Part shown: in pieces, positions 54,088 to 63,775 of the stretch | Layout of the letters: every line of letters starts with the position of its first letter | How positions within the stretch are numbered: the stretch's first letter is position 1 | Assembly: GCA_017311315.1 (NCBI GenBank) | Contig: CM029626.1 | Coordinates: 32,048,869 to 32,112,868 of the forward strand | From: Dendrocalamus latiflorus | Lineage: Eukaryota; Streptophyta; Magnoliopsida; Poales; Poaceae | DNA length: 64,000 bases | Direction of reading: 5' to 3' | Program-made: the position numbers and the translations under genes | The notes under the pieces: generated by a model | Seen by the model: the letters and a program-made list of their open reading frames with translations, nothing else | Told to the model about the DNA's origin: nothing | Databases searched by the model: none

Positions 54088-55952
54088 CTAAGGTGCTCCG
54101 TCACCGCGCCCGCGTCCTGCCATACGGCCCCGCTTGGCCGTCCTCCGGTGCAACGGATTACGAGGCGGGTGACGAGGGTCCAAAAAAGTAAAACGATCAG
54201 GTGGCTTTCGCACCCGCGGCTGCGCCGGTGGAGTCAGCTGCACCTCTGGCTGTGTGGCCTCCGGTGCACCGGGGAGGCCACTGCCGGAGAGAACCTCTGG
54301 TGCTGCGTCGGAGGACGGCCCAGGCCAGTCCGCAAAAAACTGGTCCACCTCGATGTGGCCCGAGGAGAAGCGTCCCTGCTGCTGGTAAGGACCTGCAATA
54401 GTAATATCGTTAGTTCGTTGCATATCGTCTTAGGATAAAAACAAGATCGGACGATGCGTACCCGTACATGGCGCCATGAAATCATCCGTGTGGAAGCCGG
54501 GGATGTACGTAGGAGGTGTATGAGGCCGTGACCAAGTAGAACTCCCTGGCTGGTCCGGGGGAGGTGGACGTGTCCACATAGAACTCCCTGGCTGCTCCGG
54601 GGGAGGTGGACGTGTCCACGTAGAACTCCCTGGCTGCTCCGGGCCTGCACTGCCTCCGCTGCGTAAGGCTCCCAGCGCACGTCGGAGTCTGCGAGGCGGT
54701 CAAACTGCTCCACGAAGGGGTGGTACACCCGCGTGACCTGCACGTGCGCGAACTGTACCTACAAGACAGGCAAATTGTTTAGTACGACGATCGTTAATAA
54801 GTTGACTACGATAAAACAAAACTCACTCGTCGACGACACCAAATAGAACCCATCGTCGGCCGGTCGATGTCTCCCCCCGGGTACATCTCGGCCTCGTAGG
54901 GACCCATGTCGTCTAGTACAGGTCGTCCGAGACTGAAGCGCTCGAACGACCACAACTGCAGCAGCAGGGGACATCCCGTGAGGATCGAGTTCGCCTTAAT
55001 CATCGTGCACGCATCGCACAGGCCGCGGTACATCGCGGCAAGTGCGGCCGATCCCCAGCTGATCTGGATGGCCTCGCCGTCCGCAATCGCGCTCGCATAA
55101 GCGATAAGGCGCGCGTCAACGGTGTTGCTGTGGCTGGTGGTGAAGAGCACCCAACCAAACAGCCACAGCACGTAAGCCTCCAGGTGGCGCGCGACCTGGT
55201 AATCGTCAGCATCTGCAACCATGCGCTCAACCTGAATGCGAACAAGTTCTTATTAGTATGTAATTGCACAAATAAGAGTTTCGAAGACGCGATCGACTTG
55301 AAACACCACGTACCCGGTACTGTGCCAGCCACCTCAGCGTCGGTCCATGCTTCTGCCTCTCGTCGAAGATGTGGTGGTGATCGGCCGGTGGAAGGACCCC
55401 CTGGAATCTGCCGAGCAGGTCATCGCGCCACTCGGCAGGAGCCTCCGGTAGGAAGGCAGCGTCTCCCGCGACCGGAAGGCCAAGGAGTAGGGACACGTCC
55501 TGCAGGGTCGGCGCCATCTCCCTGACTGGTAGATGGAAAGTGTGCGTCTCGGGCCGCCAACGGTCCACCAAAGCCGTCAGCAGGGAACGGTCGAACGGGA
55601 AGCGTCGTGATCGCTCCATGCCCGCCTCGTCCCCCTCCCCGGCCAAGGCACCTCCGTCCTCATCCGTGGCCTGCACCATCCGGGCAAGAGGGAGAAGTCC
55701 GGCATCCCGCAGCCTGCAAATAAAGTGAAGGTCAGCATTAAATATTTTTATGGTAATACTAAAACGTTGGCGTAGTGCAAACCTGGCAGTCCAACGGGGG
55801 TCGAGTCCCTAGGCCACACGAGGTGTGCGTGTCCGGACCACTCCCAGCTCAGTCGACTCGTCCGTGCTCCCCGGTGGCGGCGCACGACGGGAAGCGCGGT
55901 GCACGAGGTCCAAGTGCTCGTCCAACAGCGGGTACTGCCAGTCACCCGCCAT
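54088..55952 (-). pseudogene. Plant mobile domain (PMD, MAIN-like) gene, broken
   Basis: Five minus-strand exons with GT-AG introns: 55952-55783, 55713-55314, 55231-54827, 54758-54468, 54392-54088. The reading gives MAGDWQYPLLDEHLDLVHRA, then TAG inside exon 1. Exon 2 has the PMD core: FDRSLLTALVDRWRPETHTF, LPVREMAPTLQDVSLLLGLP, EAPAEWRDDLLGRFQGVLPP. Exon 3: YQVARHLEAYVLWLFGWVLF, NTVDARLIAYASAIADGEA, TGCPLLLQLWSFERF. Exon 4: FVEQFDRLADSDVRWEPY, after which the frame jumps into proline-rich 14-residue repeats (PPPPEQPGSS.WTR). This implies an internal deletion of the domain's C-terminal part. Exon 5 ends RGRMAGRGRGDGAP. PMD proteins (MAIN/MAIL1) act in nuclear silencing; related domains are widespread in plant transposons. 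The stop and deletion make this copy inactive. Confidence 0.8.
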
Positions 55953-55984
55953 AACTACAAATTTATCTAAATGTAAATTTGTAC

Positions 55985-56695
55985 AGTACATTTTCTACAA
56001 TAATACATGAAAAATAGTATACAAAATTTTGACACAACAATTTTCTACATTTAAATTTTCTTCATTTCAATTTTGTAAACTGCATCTACATTTATACATT
56101 GAATGATCCACAATAAATTTCTAAAGTAAATTTTCCACAATAATACATTACAAATATTATACAAAAAAACTATATTTTTCTACATTTAAATTTGTACATC
56201 TAAATTTGTAAACTGCATCTACATTTCTAAATTTAATGTTCTAAACTAGATTTTCTAAACTAAATATCTAAACTAAATATCTAAGCTAATTTTCTAAACT
56301 AAATATCTCAACTAAATATCTAAACTAAATTTGTAAACTAAATATCTACACTACATTTTCTAAACTAAATTTATCTAAACAAATTTTCTAAAGTAAATTT
56401 TCCACAATAATGCATTACAAATATTGTACAAAAAACTATATTTTTCTACATTTAAATTTGTACATCTAAATTTGTGAACTGCATCTACATTTCTAAATTT
56501 AATGTTCTAAACTAAATTTTCTAAACTAAATATCTAAACTAAATATCTAAGCTAATTTTCTAAACTAAATTTTCTAAACTAAATATCTCAACTAAATATC
56601 TAAACTAAATTTGTAAACTAAATATCTACACTAGATTTTCTAAACTAAATTTATCTAAACAAATTTTCTAAAATAAATTTTCTAAAATTAGGAAA
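55985..56695. repeat. AT-rich short tandem repeats
   Basis: Dozens of copies of TCTAAACTAAATA-like 12-14 bp units, arranged as two longer similar blocks (about 56125-56400 and 56395-56690). This suggests a duplication on top of the short repeat. It lies upstream of the PMD start codon. Confidence 0.85.
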
Positions 56696-56699
56696 ATAC

Positions 56700-56850
56700 C
56701 TGCAAATCCCGCGGCTTCTCCTCCTCTCTCTCTCCTTCTCTTCTTCCCTCTCCTCCCCTCTCCTTCTCTTCTTCCCTCTCCTCTCCCTCTCCTTCTCTTC
56801 TTCCCCTCTCCTCCTCCTCTTCCTTCCTCTCTTCTGCTTCTGTCTTCCTC
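56700..56850. repeat. CT-rich low-complexity tract
   Basis: Repeated CCTTCTCTTCTTCCCTCTCC units on the plus strand (AG-rich on the gene's strand), upstream of the PMD gene; possibly core promoter-like pyrimidine patches. Confidence 0.8.
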
Positions 56851-56868
56851 GCGCGGCGGAGAGTGAAT

Positions 56869-57173
56869 GGCGAGCAGGCGTGGGGAAGAAAAGGGGCTTG
56901 GCCGTCGGGCTGTATTCACATGCAGTCGCCCCCCGTTGGGCGACTCTTCTTTATGTCGCCGAACGGGGGGCGATTCAATTGAATTGCTTAACGGGGAGGC
57001 GATTGCATTTAATCGCCCAACGGTTACCAGATTCTTTATAAGTCGCTTTTTGGTGGGGCGATAAGCGTAAATCGCCCAATGGTTTGGCGACTCGTGCCTA
57101 TTTGTGTAAAAAAATTTGTCGCGGGTATATTTCTGTATTTTCGAATAAAAAATGGGTTATCCGTACAAAAATA
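56869..57173 (-). repeat. Right terminal inverted repeat
   Basis: Inverse of 53501-53810 with roughly 90% identity by eye, including the same hairpin series (GGCGATTGCATTTAATCGCC). Confidence 0.93.
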
Positions 57174-57507
57174 CCGTGGCGGCTTCAACTACTAGTGTTA
57201 AGTGCTCCGAAGTTTTTGTAGTTGAGACGTGTAATACTAAGTTTTCAATGAACATGTATGACAAAATGTAAGCTTGTTGTTGTGATCCATGATATAGTAA
57301 TGTGTCAACGTTCTTCAATGTAAATGTTCTAGGAACGTAAGATTTCCAAGTTGAGAGAACATGCTGCCAATTTAGAATCGGCACTAGAGCACTCAATGCA
57401 AAAATGGCCAGAAATACCTTATTATCACCTTTGTCAAGCTTTGAAGTAGCGTTCCAAACCATGCCACATTTTGAGGTGTTATACCATGGATTTTATTTTT
57501 CTACTAA
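57174..57507. other. No gene recognised
   Basis: Flank of the long-TIR element; a minus-strand open frame of about 100 codons (57157-57462) has no recognisable motif and runs into the inverted repeat, so it is not called. Confidence 0.4.
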
Positions 57508-57750
57508 GGGCCTGTTTGGCAACGGCTGCGGCTTATGGCTTTTGGCTGAAAATTTTGAATTTTGACTGTTTACAGTACAGATTACAGAGAGACAGATACT
57601 CACTTGCGATTTTGGCTGGTAGAGATGTTGGGTTTTTAACGTGTAGATCGTTTAACTTGTAGACCTCGACTTAAAAAAATACTCTGTTTAAAAGTTAGTT
57701 ACTATAGCAAAAACTAAAAATCGTTAGCTTCGGAGGAAAAGAACATGCCC
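57508..57750. mobile_element. Tourist-like MITE
   Basis: 243 bp, GGGCCTGTTTGGC ... GAACATGCCC; flanking triplets TAA and TGA fit a mutated TAA duplication. Inner GACTGTTTACAGTACAGATT and CACTTGCGATTTTGGCTGG match the reverse of the MITE at 9332-9574, which has the same length. Confidence 0.75.
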
Positions 57751-57797
57751 TGAAATGGAAGAAGTGAATAGGATGAACAAGGCCAGCTCATCTAAAT

Positions 57798-57874
57798 TAA
57801 TAAACCACCAGTTAAAATTATCCTACATCCACCCAACAATTACCTGCTCCACAGTCATGACCTTAACTACATCC
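57798..57874 (+). repeat. 77-bp direct repeat, left copy
   Basis: Identical over 77 bp to 62876-62952 (TAATAAACCACCAGTTAAAA ... CAGTCATGACCTTAACTACA, then TCC). The two copies flank the ATG13, PHP and RING fragments. Confidence 0.95.
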
Positions 57875-58673
57875 ACACCACAATATGCACCCAGAAATAC
57901 ACCATCCTAAAAACGTGCGCACCAGATTAACTCTCCTCCATTCTCATTCCTTACTCAACCATATCCGACGGTCATCCTTCAATGGATCTGCAGTCTACGC
58001 GTGGGCCTCCTCCGCAGTCCCGCTCTCCTCTCTCTGATCTCCCCCCACTCGCGATCCTCTCTGATCCTCCGCCTCCGTCTCCCCCGCTCCTCCTCCTCCC
58101 CCGCTCAGCCGCCGCCTCCTCCTTTCCGCCTCCGTCTCCCCCGCTCCCGCTCCTCCTCCCCCGCTCAGCCGCCGCCTCCTCCTCCCCGCCTCCGTCTCCC
58201 CCGCTCCTCCTCCTCCCCCGCTCAGCCGCCGCCTCCTCCTCCCCCCACCCCTCCGCTCCGCCGCCGCCGCCTCCTCCCCCCACCCTGCGCCGCCACCGCC
58301 TCCTCCTCCCCACCCCACCCTGCGCCGCCGCGTCTTCCGCCCCCATGCGCCGGCACCTCCTCCTTCCTCCTCCTCTTCCCTCCCCACGCGCCGCCTCCTA
58401 ATCCTTCCCTCCCCACCCCGCATCGCCCCTCCTCCCCTGCCCTGCCATCCCGCACCGCCGCCTCCTCCCCCGCGCCTCCACTCCCGCCGCTCCCCCATCT
58501 CCGCCTCTCCCCCGCGCCTCCACTCCCGCCGCTCCCCCCGTCCTCCACCGCGCCGCCACTCCCTCCGCTCTCCCCGTCCTCCACCGCGCCACCGCTCCCC
58601 CATCTCCACCTCTCCCCCGCACCTGCACTCCCTCCGCTCCCCCCGTCCTCCCCCACGCCGCCGCTCACCTCTG
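57875..58673 (+). repeat. C/T-rich tandem repeats before ATG13 fragment
   Basis: After a short unique stretch with a possible ATG at 57982, three units of roughly 60 bp (CCGCTCCTCCTCCTCCCCCG...) occupy 58070-58250. Shorter CCGCGCCTCCACTCCCGCCG units follow up to about 58660. Long open frames here (Pro/Ser/Leu or Arg/Gly) are composition effects. Confidence 0.85.
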
Positions 58674-59157
58674 ATATCTTCGGCCGCTTCGGCGTCGTTC
58701 CGGCGGCGGGACAGGTGGTTCCACCTCCCGCTGCACGACCCGCCGCCGCCGCCCGTGGCCGAGCGCCTGGAGGCGCCGGTCCCTGGGGAGCCGCTCGTGG
58801 TGGACATCCACTTGGCCCCCGCCGGCGATGGGGGAACGGGAGGGGAGGTGGTGGAGAGGTGGACGGTGGCGTGCGAACCATGGCTGGACGCTTCGACGGC
58901 GGCGGCGGCGGGCGAGAGGGGGGAGTCTGCGCCGGTGACCATACCTCAGGTGGGGGAGAGAAGGAGCCCCGTGCACCGCCATAACGTGCTGGACCCTACT
59001 AGAGGATTCATTTTGCCACCGCCATCTCCGAGGAGAGTAGGAGACTCAGGGGCAGCAGGCGCACAAGAGTCTCCATCAGAGAGCAGCCGGTCGTTTGGGA
59101 GGACGGAAGGACTTCGGATGGTGGAACCCTATGCGAGCTCGTCACCAGGACCCAAGG
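58674..59157 (+). pseudogene. ATG13 (autophagy-related protein 13) fragment
   Basis: One plus-strand frame carries two separate ATG13 blocks. The first is the family's DKWFHLAL-type region: RRRDRWFHLPLHDPPPPP, then EPLVVDIHLAPA and GEVVERWTVACEPW, the start of the HORMA-like domain. The second comes from much further on: SAPVTIPQ, SPVHRHNVLDPTRGFILPPP, SPSESSRSFGRTEGLRMVEP. The several hundred residues between them in full-length ATG13 are missing, so most of the HORMA domain is gone. ATG13 binds the ATG1 kinase to start autophagy; this piece cannot. There is no good ATG in frame upstream. It ends at a possible donor (CCAAG then GTGATT). The identification rests on memory of grass ATG13 sequences. 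Confidence 0.7.
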
Positions 59158-59810
59158 TGATTCATGGCTTTGGCACTTGCTCAACTGATATTTACACCTC
59201 ACATGCACTTAAGAATGAGGTACTATCTCAACTCCCAACCTCGTCGGGTGGGGTTGGTGTTCACACATGCCGTCAGGAGGAAGGTCTGGCCTCGCCTCCG
59301 CTTGACCGGTAGGTGTTTGAGGAAATGCTCGTGAGGTCTGGTAACTCTTAGCGGTTTTGGGCGGTGCTGTGTGGGCTCTCCCAGAATTATCCAAGCATTG
59401 CCTTATAATCTTTTGCCCTGTGTAGCAATAGGTAATGTGCCTATTGGTTTGATATTGGCTCGTAGCCTCATAGCCTGCGTTTTTTAACATGTTGATATAC
59501 TAGCTAAAATGCTGTACTGGAGCATCTCAGAGGAAGGTTGTGTTTTCGTTTCAAGGCCTTAACAATTAACACCCCTTTGATCCGATGATCAGGCTATCAG
59601 TTCGTTCAAAGTTAAATGAAGTGGTCATCTGCTGAGTGCGTTGGCAAGTTCAGTTCCTTTTTTCTCTCAGATAAAGCAATTGATTTAAGTGCAGTATTTT
59701 TTTCTCAGGAATTGTTCCATGTATGTCTTATTTCCTGCCGGTTATAATGTTGTCTTATTGGGTGCATGTCACAACTTTGAAGTATGAAAATAAGAATGAC
59801 TAAATTATTT
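59158..59810 (+). other. Intron-like spacer between fragments
   Basis: AT-rich, without coding motif, between the ATG13 and PHP fragments. Includes a short open stretch after 59160 without known motif. Confidence 0.4.
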
Positions 59811-60747
59811 ATGTCGGAGCATGTAACTAAAATTGCTGCTGAGGGAGTGGCACCTGGTCGACTACATATAGCGAGGGCTTTGGTTGAAGCAGGTTATGTA
59901 GAGAATGTCAGGCAAGCATTTAACAAGTACCTTGGTGATGACGGCTCTGCATATGCCATGTAAGTGCTACAACTAATACTACATCCCAATGAGCATTTCA
60001 TGCTGAAACAAATGTTTGGTGAATAATGGTGTGTGTGTTTTCTGCAGAGGAAGTGAGCCATTTGCTAAGACTGTGGTGCAGTTGATTAGTCGTACTGGGG
60101 GTGTATCTGCATTAGCTCACCCATGGGCATTGAAGAATCCAGATGCAATCATCAGTGCCGTGAAAGGTGCTGGTCTTAATGCTATGGAGGTCTACAGAAG
60201 TGATGGAAAAGTTGATGGTACGTCTCTTGTACTACATGCATAAATGACTTGAAAAAAAGTGGATGACTCAATCATGTACTGAATATTATTTGTTAGCATA
60301 TAGCTTGGTCATGCTATGAAATCTTAAACAACATACATGGAATTAATTCTACAGGATTTAGTGAATTAGCTGAGAAGTATGGACTTTTGAAGCTTGGAGG
60401 TTCCGATTTCCATGGAAGAGGTGGGAAAGATCAAAGATGAGTCTGACATTGGAGCACTTAAGCTTGCTATTACAATTTTGTGTTGCTTCTTGAAGATGGC
60501 TCGTCCTATCTGGTGTAGTGCTATGAAAGACATCCTACTGAAATTTGCAGAGGAACCGCCCGCTACTAATCTAGGGAAGATAGTTAAGTTTGGACAACTA
60601 ATCAATTTTGATGGATTTTCACCAATGGATAGTGCTATGGATGTTGTTAATCTCTGCTTATCGTCATGGTTAAGTAATGATGATACGGAAGATATTGAAC
60701 TTGAGGAGGTAAGACTGAAGCTTGTCTGTTATGTAGCAAAAAGATAA
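59811..60747 (+). pseudogene. PHP-domain phosphoesterase, C-terminal half, frameshifted
   Basis: Exons 59811-59959, 60048-60217 and 60355-60747 with GT-AG introns. Reading: EHVTKIAAEGVAPGRLHIAR, ALVEAGYVENVRQAFNKYLG, EPFAKTVVQLISRTGGVSAL, AHPWALKNP, YRSDGKVDGFSELAEKYGL, LKLGGSDFHGRGGKD. The AHPWA histidine and the SDFH pair are metal ligands of PHP enzymes (polymerase/histidinol-phosphatase family, acting on nucleotide phosphates). A direct duplication of 7 bp around 60430-60437 shifts the frame to TGA at 60438. The family's C-terminus still follows in the shifted frame: FLKMARPIWCSAMKDILLKF, FDGFSPMDSAMDVVNLCLSS, stop 60745. The N-terminal half with the HxH metal site is absent. It is non-functional. 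Confidence 0.87.
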
Positions 60748-61011
60748 CCTCAACTAAATGACCATGTCCAACAATGTTTTTTTCTTGTCCAGAATGTGTT
60801 GTGTAACTCAATATTATGTTTTACTCTGTTCTTTTACAGTCCATCAGAGCTAATATATATTTTTTATTAGTTGATGATGTTGCTTAAAGTAGAGAAAGTA
60901 TTGAATAGAGTAGTCATTGACATTTTAATAACGAATGCATATTTCTGGATGGTAATTTAAGTTTACAGCTCTCAAATGGTACACATACAATTAGAGCATG
61001 TAACTGCTGCT
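60748..61011. other. No gene recognised
   Basis: AT-rich sequence between the PHP pseudogene and the LINE tail; nothing seen. Confidence 0.4.
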
Positions 61012-61310
61012 TTTTTTTGAATGAAAACAGTAGGAAAGGATCCTATTGTATATGTATTAATATATATAGACAAAAAGTTACAAATTTTTACAACGAAAAG
61101 ATAAAAATCAAGCCAAGCTATCTAGCCAGTCACTAATGGAAGGAAAATTTTTCTTCTTTGCCCTATGGATAACCATGGCAAATTCAAATTAAAGGCTCTC
61201 TTCCAGTCCAGTTGTCCAATGTAAGATCAATTCCTTGGAAAACTTTATTCTTTGTGGTAGTCCAGACACTCCATGCAAGTAACTGCTTCTTGAATATCAT
61301 CTGTCTATAA
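61012..61310 (-). mobile_element. LINE 3' end (truncated non-LTR retrotransposon)
   Basis: On the minus strand: KKQLLAWSVWTTTKNKVFQG, then IDLTLDNWTG, like the last residues of plant L1-type ORF2 (the zf-RVT/WxLWxxRN region). A stop-containing tail and a terminal poly-A (T8 at 61012 on the plus strand) follow. 5' truncation with poly-A is typical of LINE insertion. A target duplication was not found. Confidence 0.65.
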
Positions 61311-62240
61311 GCATATGAATGAAGCATATATTTCTTACTCCCCTGTCTATCTATGTTTTATTTTCCCACCCATATTCATTATGCTCCTTCAATGTTTTCA
61401 ATTATTGACACATGGAATTATGTGACAAAAATATTTGGTTATACAATATATGAGACGTGAATCTTAATGAATCTGATTGTTCGTTTTATTTTTTACAAAT
61501 TTTATCTTGTTTTGAGGTTCCCCTGTAGACTAAAGTTGTATGATATTATGTGCATCACTAATTTGGGGATTTGAAGAGAAAAATGCAAATAGATCTGTCT
61601 TTTTCATGGATTGTTCATGATGTTGGAGAAAATGAGGATCTTTCTTTCTTAATTAAGATGATAAGTTGTTGGAGGATGAGTTTTAGTGACCAGTCTGCAC
61701 TTTTTTCTGCCTGATAATTTTATTTGTAGAATTAGTATCTTCTCAAGTGTTGTTAGATAACCAGAAGCTTTGCAATCTTATGTTTTGTTGCTCTTTGTGT
61801 TGCAGATAATTTGAATGGAGTTAAAATTCTTGGAAGGATCATAAGAATTATGCTACCTTTCAAAGGGAAGACATCAAAAAATTATTCCAGCTTGTCTTTT
61901 ACATAGCTCACTCATCACATAATTTCTTGGTCCTTCATATATAATGTTGATATATGTAAAGCGAAGATTGGGGATTCGCTTGGAGATATTGCCAAGAATT
62001 GAAGTGGCGAATCGATGGTCTTGGCTTGATATACTAGTAGTCCTTAGTCCCAACATTAGTGACTTATGATATCTCCATTTCACTTTGGTTCTCTTACGAT
62101 GTCTTTGCTGTTGGCGACTTGTATTTAATTTACTTTACTTTTCCTAACCGTAGAGAATGCAGTTAGTTGCAGCAATTTTGTATTGCTTCTTAAATAGATA
62201 GAAACGAAATTAACTTGTAGGACTTTCCTTTGGGTAACAG
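61311..62240 (+). other. Intron-like sequence
   Basis: AT-rich, without coding motif; ends with acceptor TTTGGGTAACAG before the RING exon, so at least its right part is probably an intron of the captured E3 gene. Confidence 0.45.
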
Positions 62241-62493
62241 GTGTGTAATTTGCCAAATGGAGTATAGGAGAGGTGATCTGCAGATGACACTTCCCTGCAA
62301 GCATGTATACCATGCCAGCTGCGTAACAAGATGGCTTAGCATTAACAAGGTCAGTAATCAGAAAATGAAACGATCCATGTATGCTTCCCAATTCCCTCCT
62401 GCTTTTTTTTGCTTACAGGAGTATACATTTCTTCTGCAGGTATGCCCTGTTTGCTTTGCTGAAGTTCCTTGCGAGGAGCCCAAGAGGCAATGA
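62241..62493 (+). pseudogene. BIG BROTHER-like RING-H2 E3 ligase, last two exons
   Basis: Exons 62241-62349 and 62440-62493 joined by a GT-AG intron encode the complete end of a RING-H2 protein: CVICQMEYRRGDLQMTLPCK, HVYHASCVTRWLSIN, then VCPVCFAEVPCEEPKRQ and TGA. The pattern C-x2-C ... C-x-H-x2-H-x2-C ... C-x2-C has all eight zinc ligands, so the RING itself is intact. It resembles plant BIG BROTHER-type ligases, which limit organ growth by ubiquitination. The N-terminal exons are not found in the 1.5 kb upstream, so it is a partial gene. With an upstream exon fused on, it could still make a RING peptide (inference). Confidence 0.8.
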
Positions 62494-62875
62494 GTTATGG
62501 CCGCCATGAAGTTCTTGCGCTCGGACGCTCGCTCCTGCTGTGCCCCAACTGATGCACGATTTCTGCTCGACGGCAGCTTTGTCGCCCCCCTTAGATTTGT
62601 GTATTAGAATCATATCACCAAATATTCAAATGATAACCTGCAGACCACTTAATATATACAACAGAAAGAGTTATAGTTGGATACTTAGATGTAATGGATT
62701 TTCCCTTAAGTATGAACCAACGGCTTAAAAGGATAATGCTAGATTTTGTATTATGTATGCATTTAGAATGGGATAATATAGATGTTGCTATCAGATTTTG
62801 TATTACGTATGCATATTTGATAGTATGCATCACTTTTATTTGGTTTCAACTGTGCCATGTGTATCTAATCTAAAC
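62494..62875. other. 3' flank of RING fragment, no gene
   Basis: AT-rich 3'-untranslated-like sequence with a repeated TCAGATTTTGTATTA..ATGCATA unit (62740-62815). Nothing else seen. Confidence 0.4.
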
Positions 62876-62952
62876 TAATAAACCACCAGTTAAAATTATC
62901 CTACATCCACCCAACAATTACCTGCTCCACAGTCATGACCTTAACTACATCC
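62876..62952 (+). repeat. 77-bp direct repeat, right copy
   Basis: Identical to 57798-57874; directly followed by a GC-rich first-exon-like sequence. Confidence 0.95.
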
Positions 62953-63775
62953 CCGCTCCGCCGCCTCCTCCCGTCGCTCCTCCGCTCCGCCCTCGCCTTC
63001 TCGTCCCCACCCCGCGCTGCCGCCGCTCCTCCGCTTCGCCCTCGCCTTCTCCTCCCCACGTCGCGCTGCCGTCGCCGCCTCCTCCTCGGCTCCTTCGCAT
63101 CCATGCCGCCCCCGCTCCGATCTCCGATCTTCTCGCGGCGGACGTCGCTTCGTCTACGAGCTCCTCGCGGCGTGGCGGCGCGGCGCGGACGCGCCAGACG
63201 CGGTTAGGCGTGCCGTAGGCGGCGCGGCGGCGCGGACGAGACAGACTCGGCGGACCCGCGTCCGCGCGGTGCGGGGCGCGCACGCGGTGGACGCGGCGCG
63301 GTGCGGCGGACCCGCGTCCGCGCGGTGCGGGGCGCGCACGCAGTGGACGCGGCGCGGCGGCGCAGTGCGGCGGGGAGGACGCCGCACGGCGGGGCGGACG
63401 CGGCGCACGCGGCGGGGGACCTCGACCGCGCGGGAGTGGTCCGATCTCCGATCTTCCCGCGGCGGACGTCGCTTCGTCTACGAGCTCCTCGCGGCGTGGC
63501 GCGGACGCGCCAGACGCGGTAAGGCGTGCCGTAGGCGGCGCGGCGGCGCGGACGAGACGGACTCGGCGGACCCGCCTCCGCGTGGTGCGGGGCGCGCACG
63601 CGGTGGACGCGGCGCGGCGGCGCAGTGCGGCGGGGAGGACGCCGCACGGCGGGGCGGACGCGGCGCGGCGGCGCAGTGCGGCGGGGAGGACACCGCACGA
63701 CGGGGCGGACGCGGCGCACGCGGCGGGGGACCTCGACCGCGCGGGAGTGGCCGAGGCCATCAAGGTACAAGTAGC
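62953..63775 (+). repeat. GC-rich tandem duplication, possible first exon
   Basis: Very GC-rich. A block of about 330 bp (from about 63112: CGATCTCCGATCTTCTCGCG, then GGACGTCGCTTCGTCTACGA, to the GCGCGCACGC(G/A)GTGGACGCGG part) recurs from about 63441. Smaller units inside it are also repeated (CGCAGTGCGGCGGGGAGGAC three times). It ends GGCCATCAAG before GTACAAGTAG, a plausible donor, so it may be a duplicated first exon. An ATG at 63102 opens a short frame (MPPPLRSPIFSRR) of unknown identity. Confidence 0.65.

Larger units (their letters stand above)
53501..57173. mobile_element. Long-TIR DNA element carrying a plant mobile domain gene
   Basis: 3.67 kb bounded by inverted repeats of about 310 bp (53501-53810 and 56869-57173) that share TTTTTGTACGGATAA, AAATATACCCGCGAC, GGTAACCGTTGGGCGATT and CAGCCCGACGGCCAAGCCC. 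The size of the repeats suggests a Mutator-like element. Both flanks hold a GTGGC..TTCAA motif, but a clean 9-bp duplication could not be defined. The only gene inside is a minus-strand PMD-like pseudogene; there is no transposase. AT-rich short repeats and a CT tract lie between the gene's start and the right repeat. Confidence 0.8.

Noticed and set aside
57982..58660. Pro/Ser-rich frames and their Gly/Arg-rich antisense frames of more than 300 codons
   Set aside because: C/T-rich tandem repeats keep frames open; no motif except the ATG13 part after 58674.
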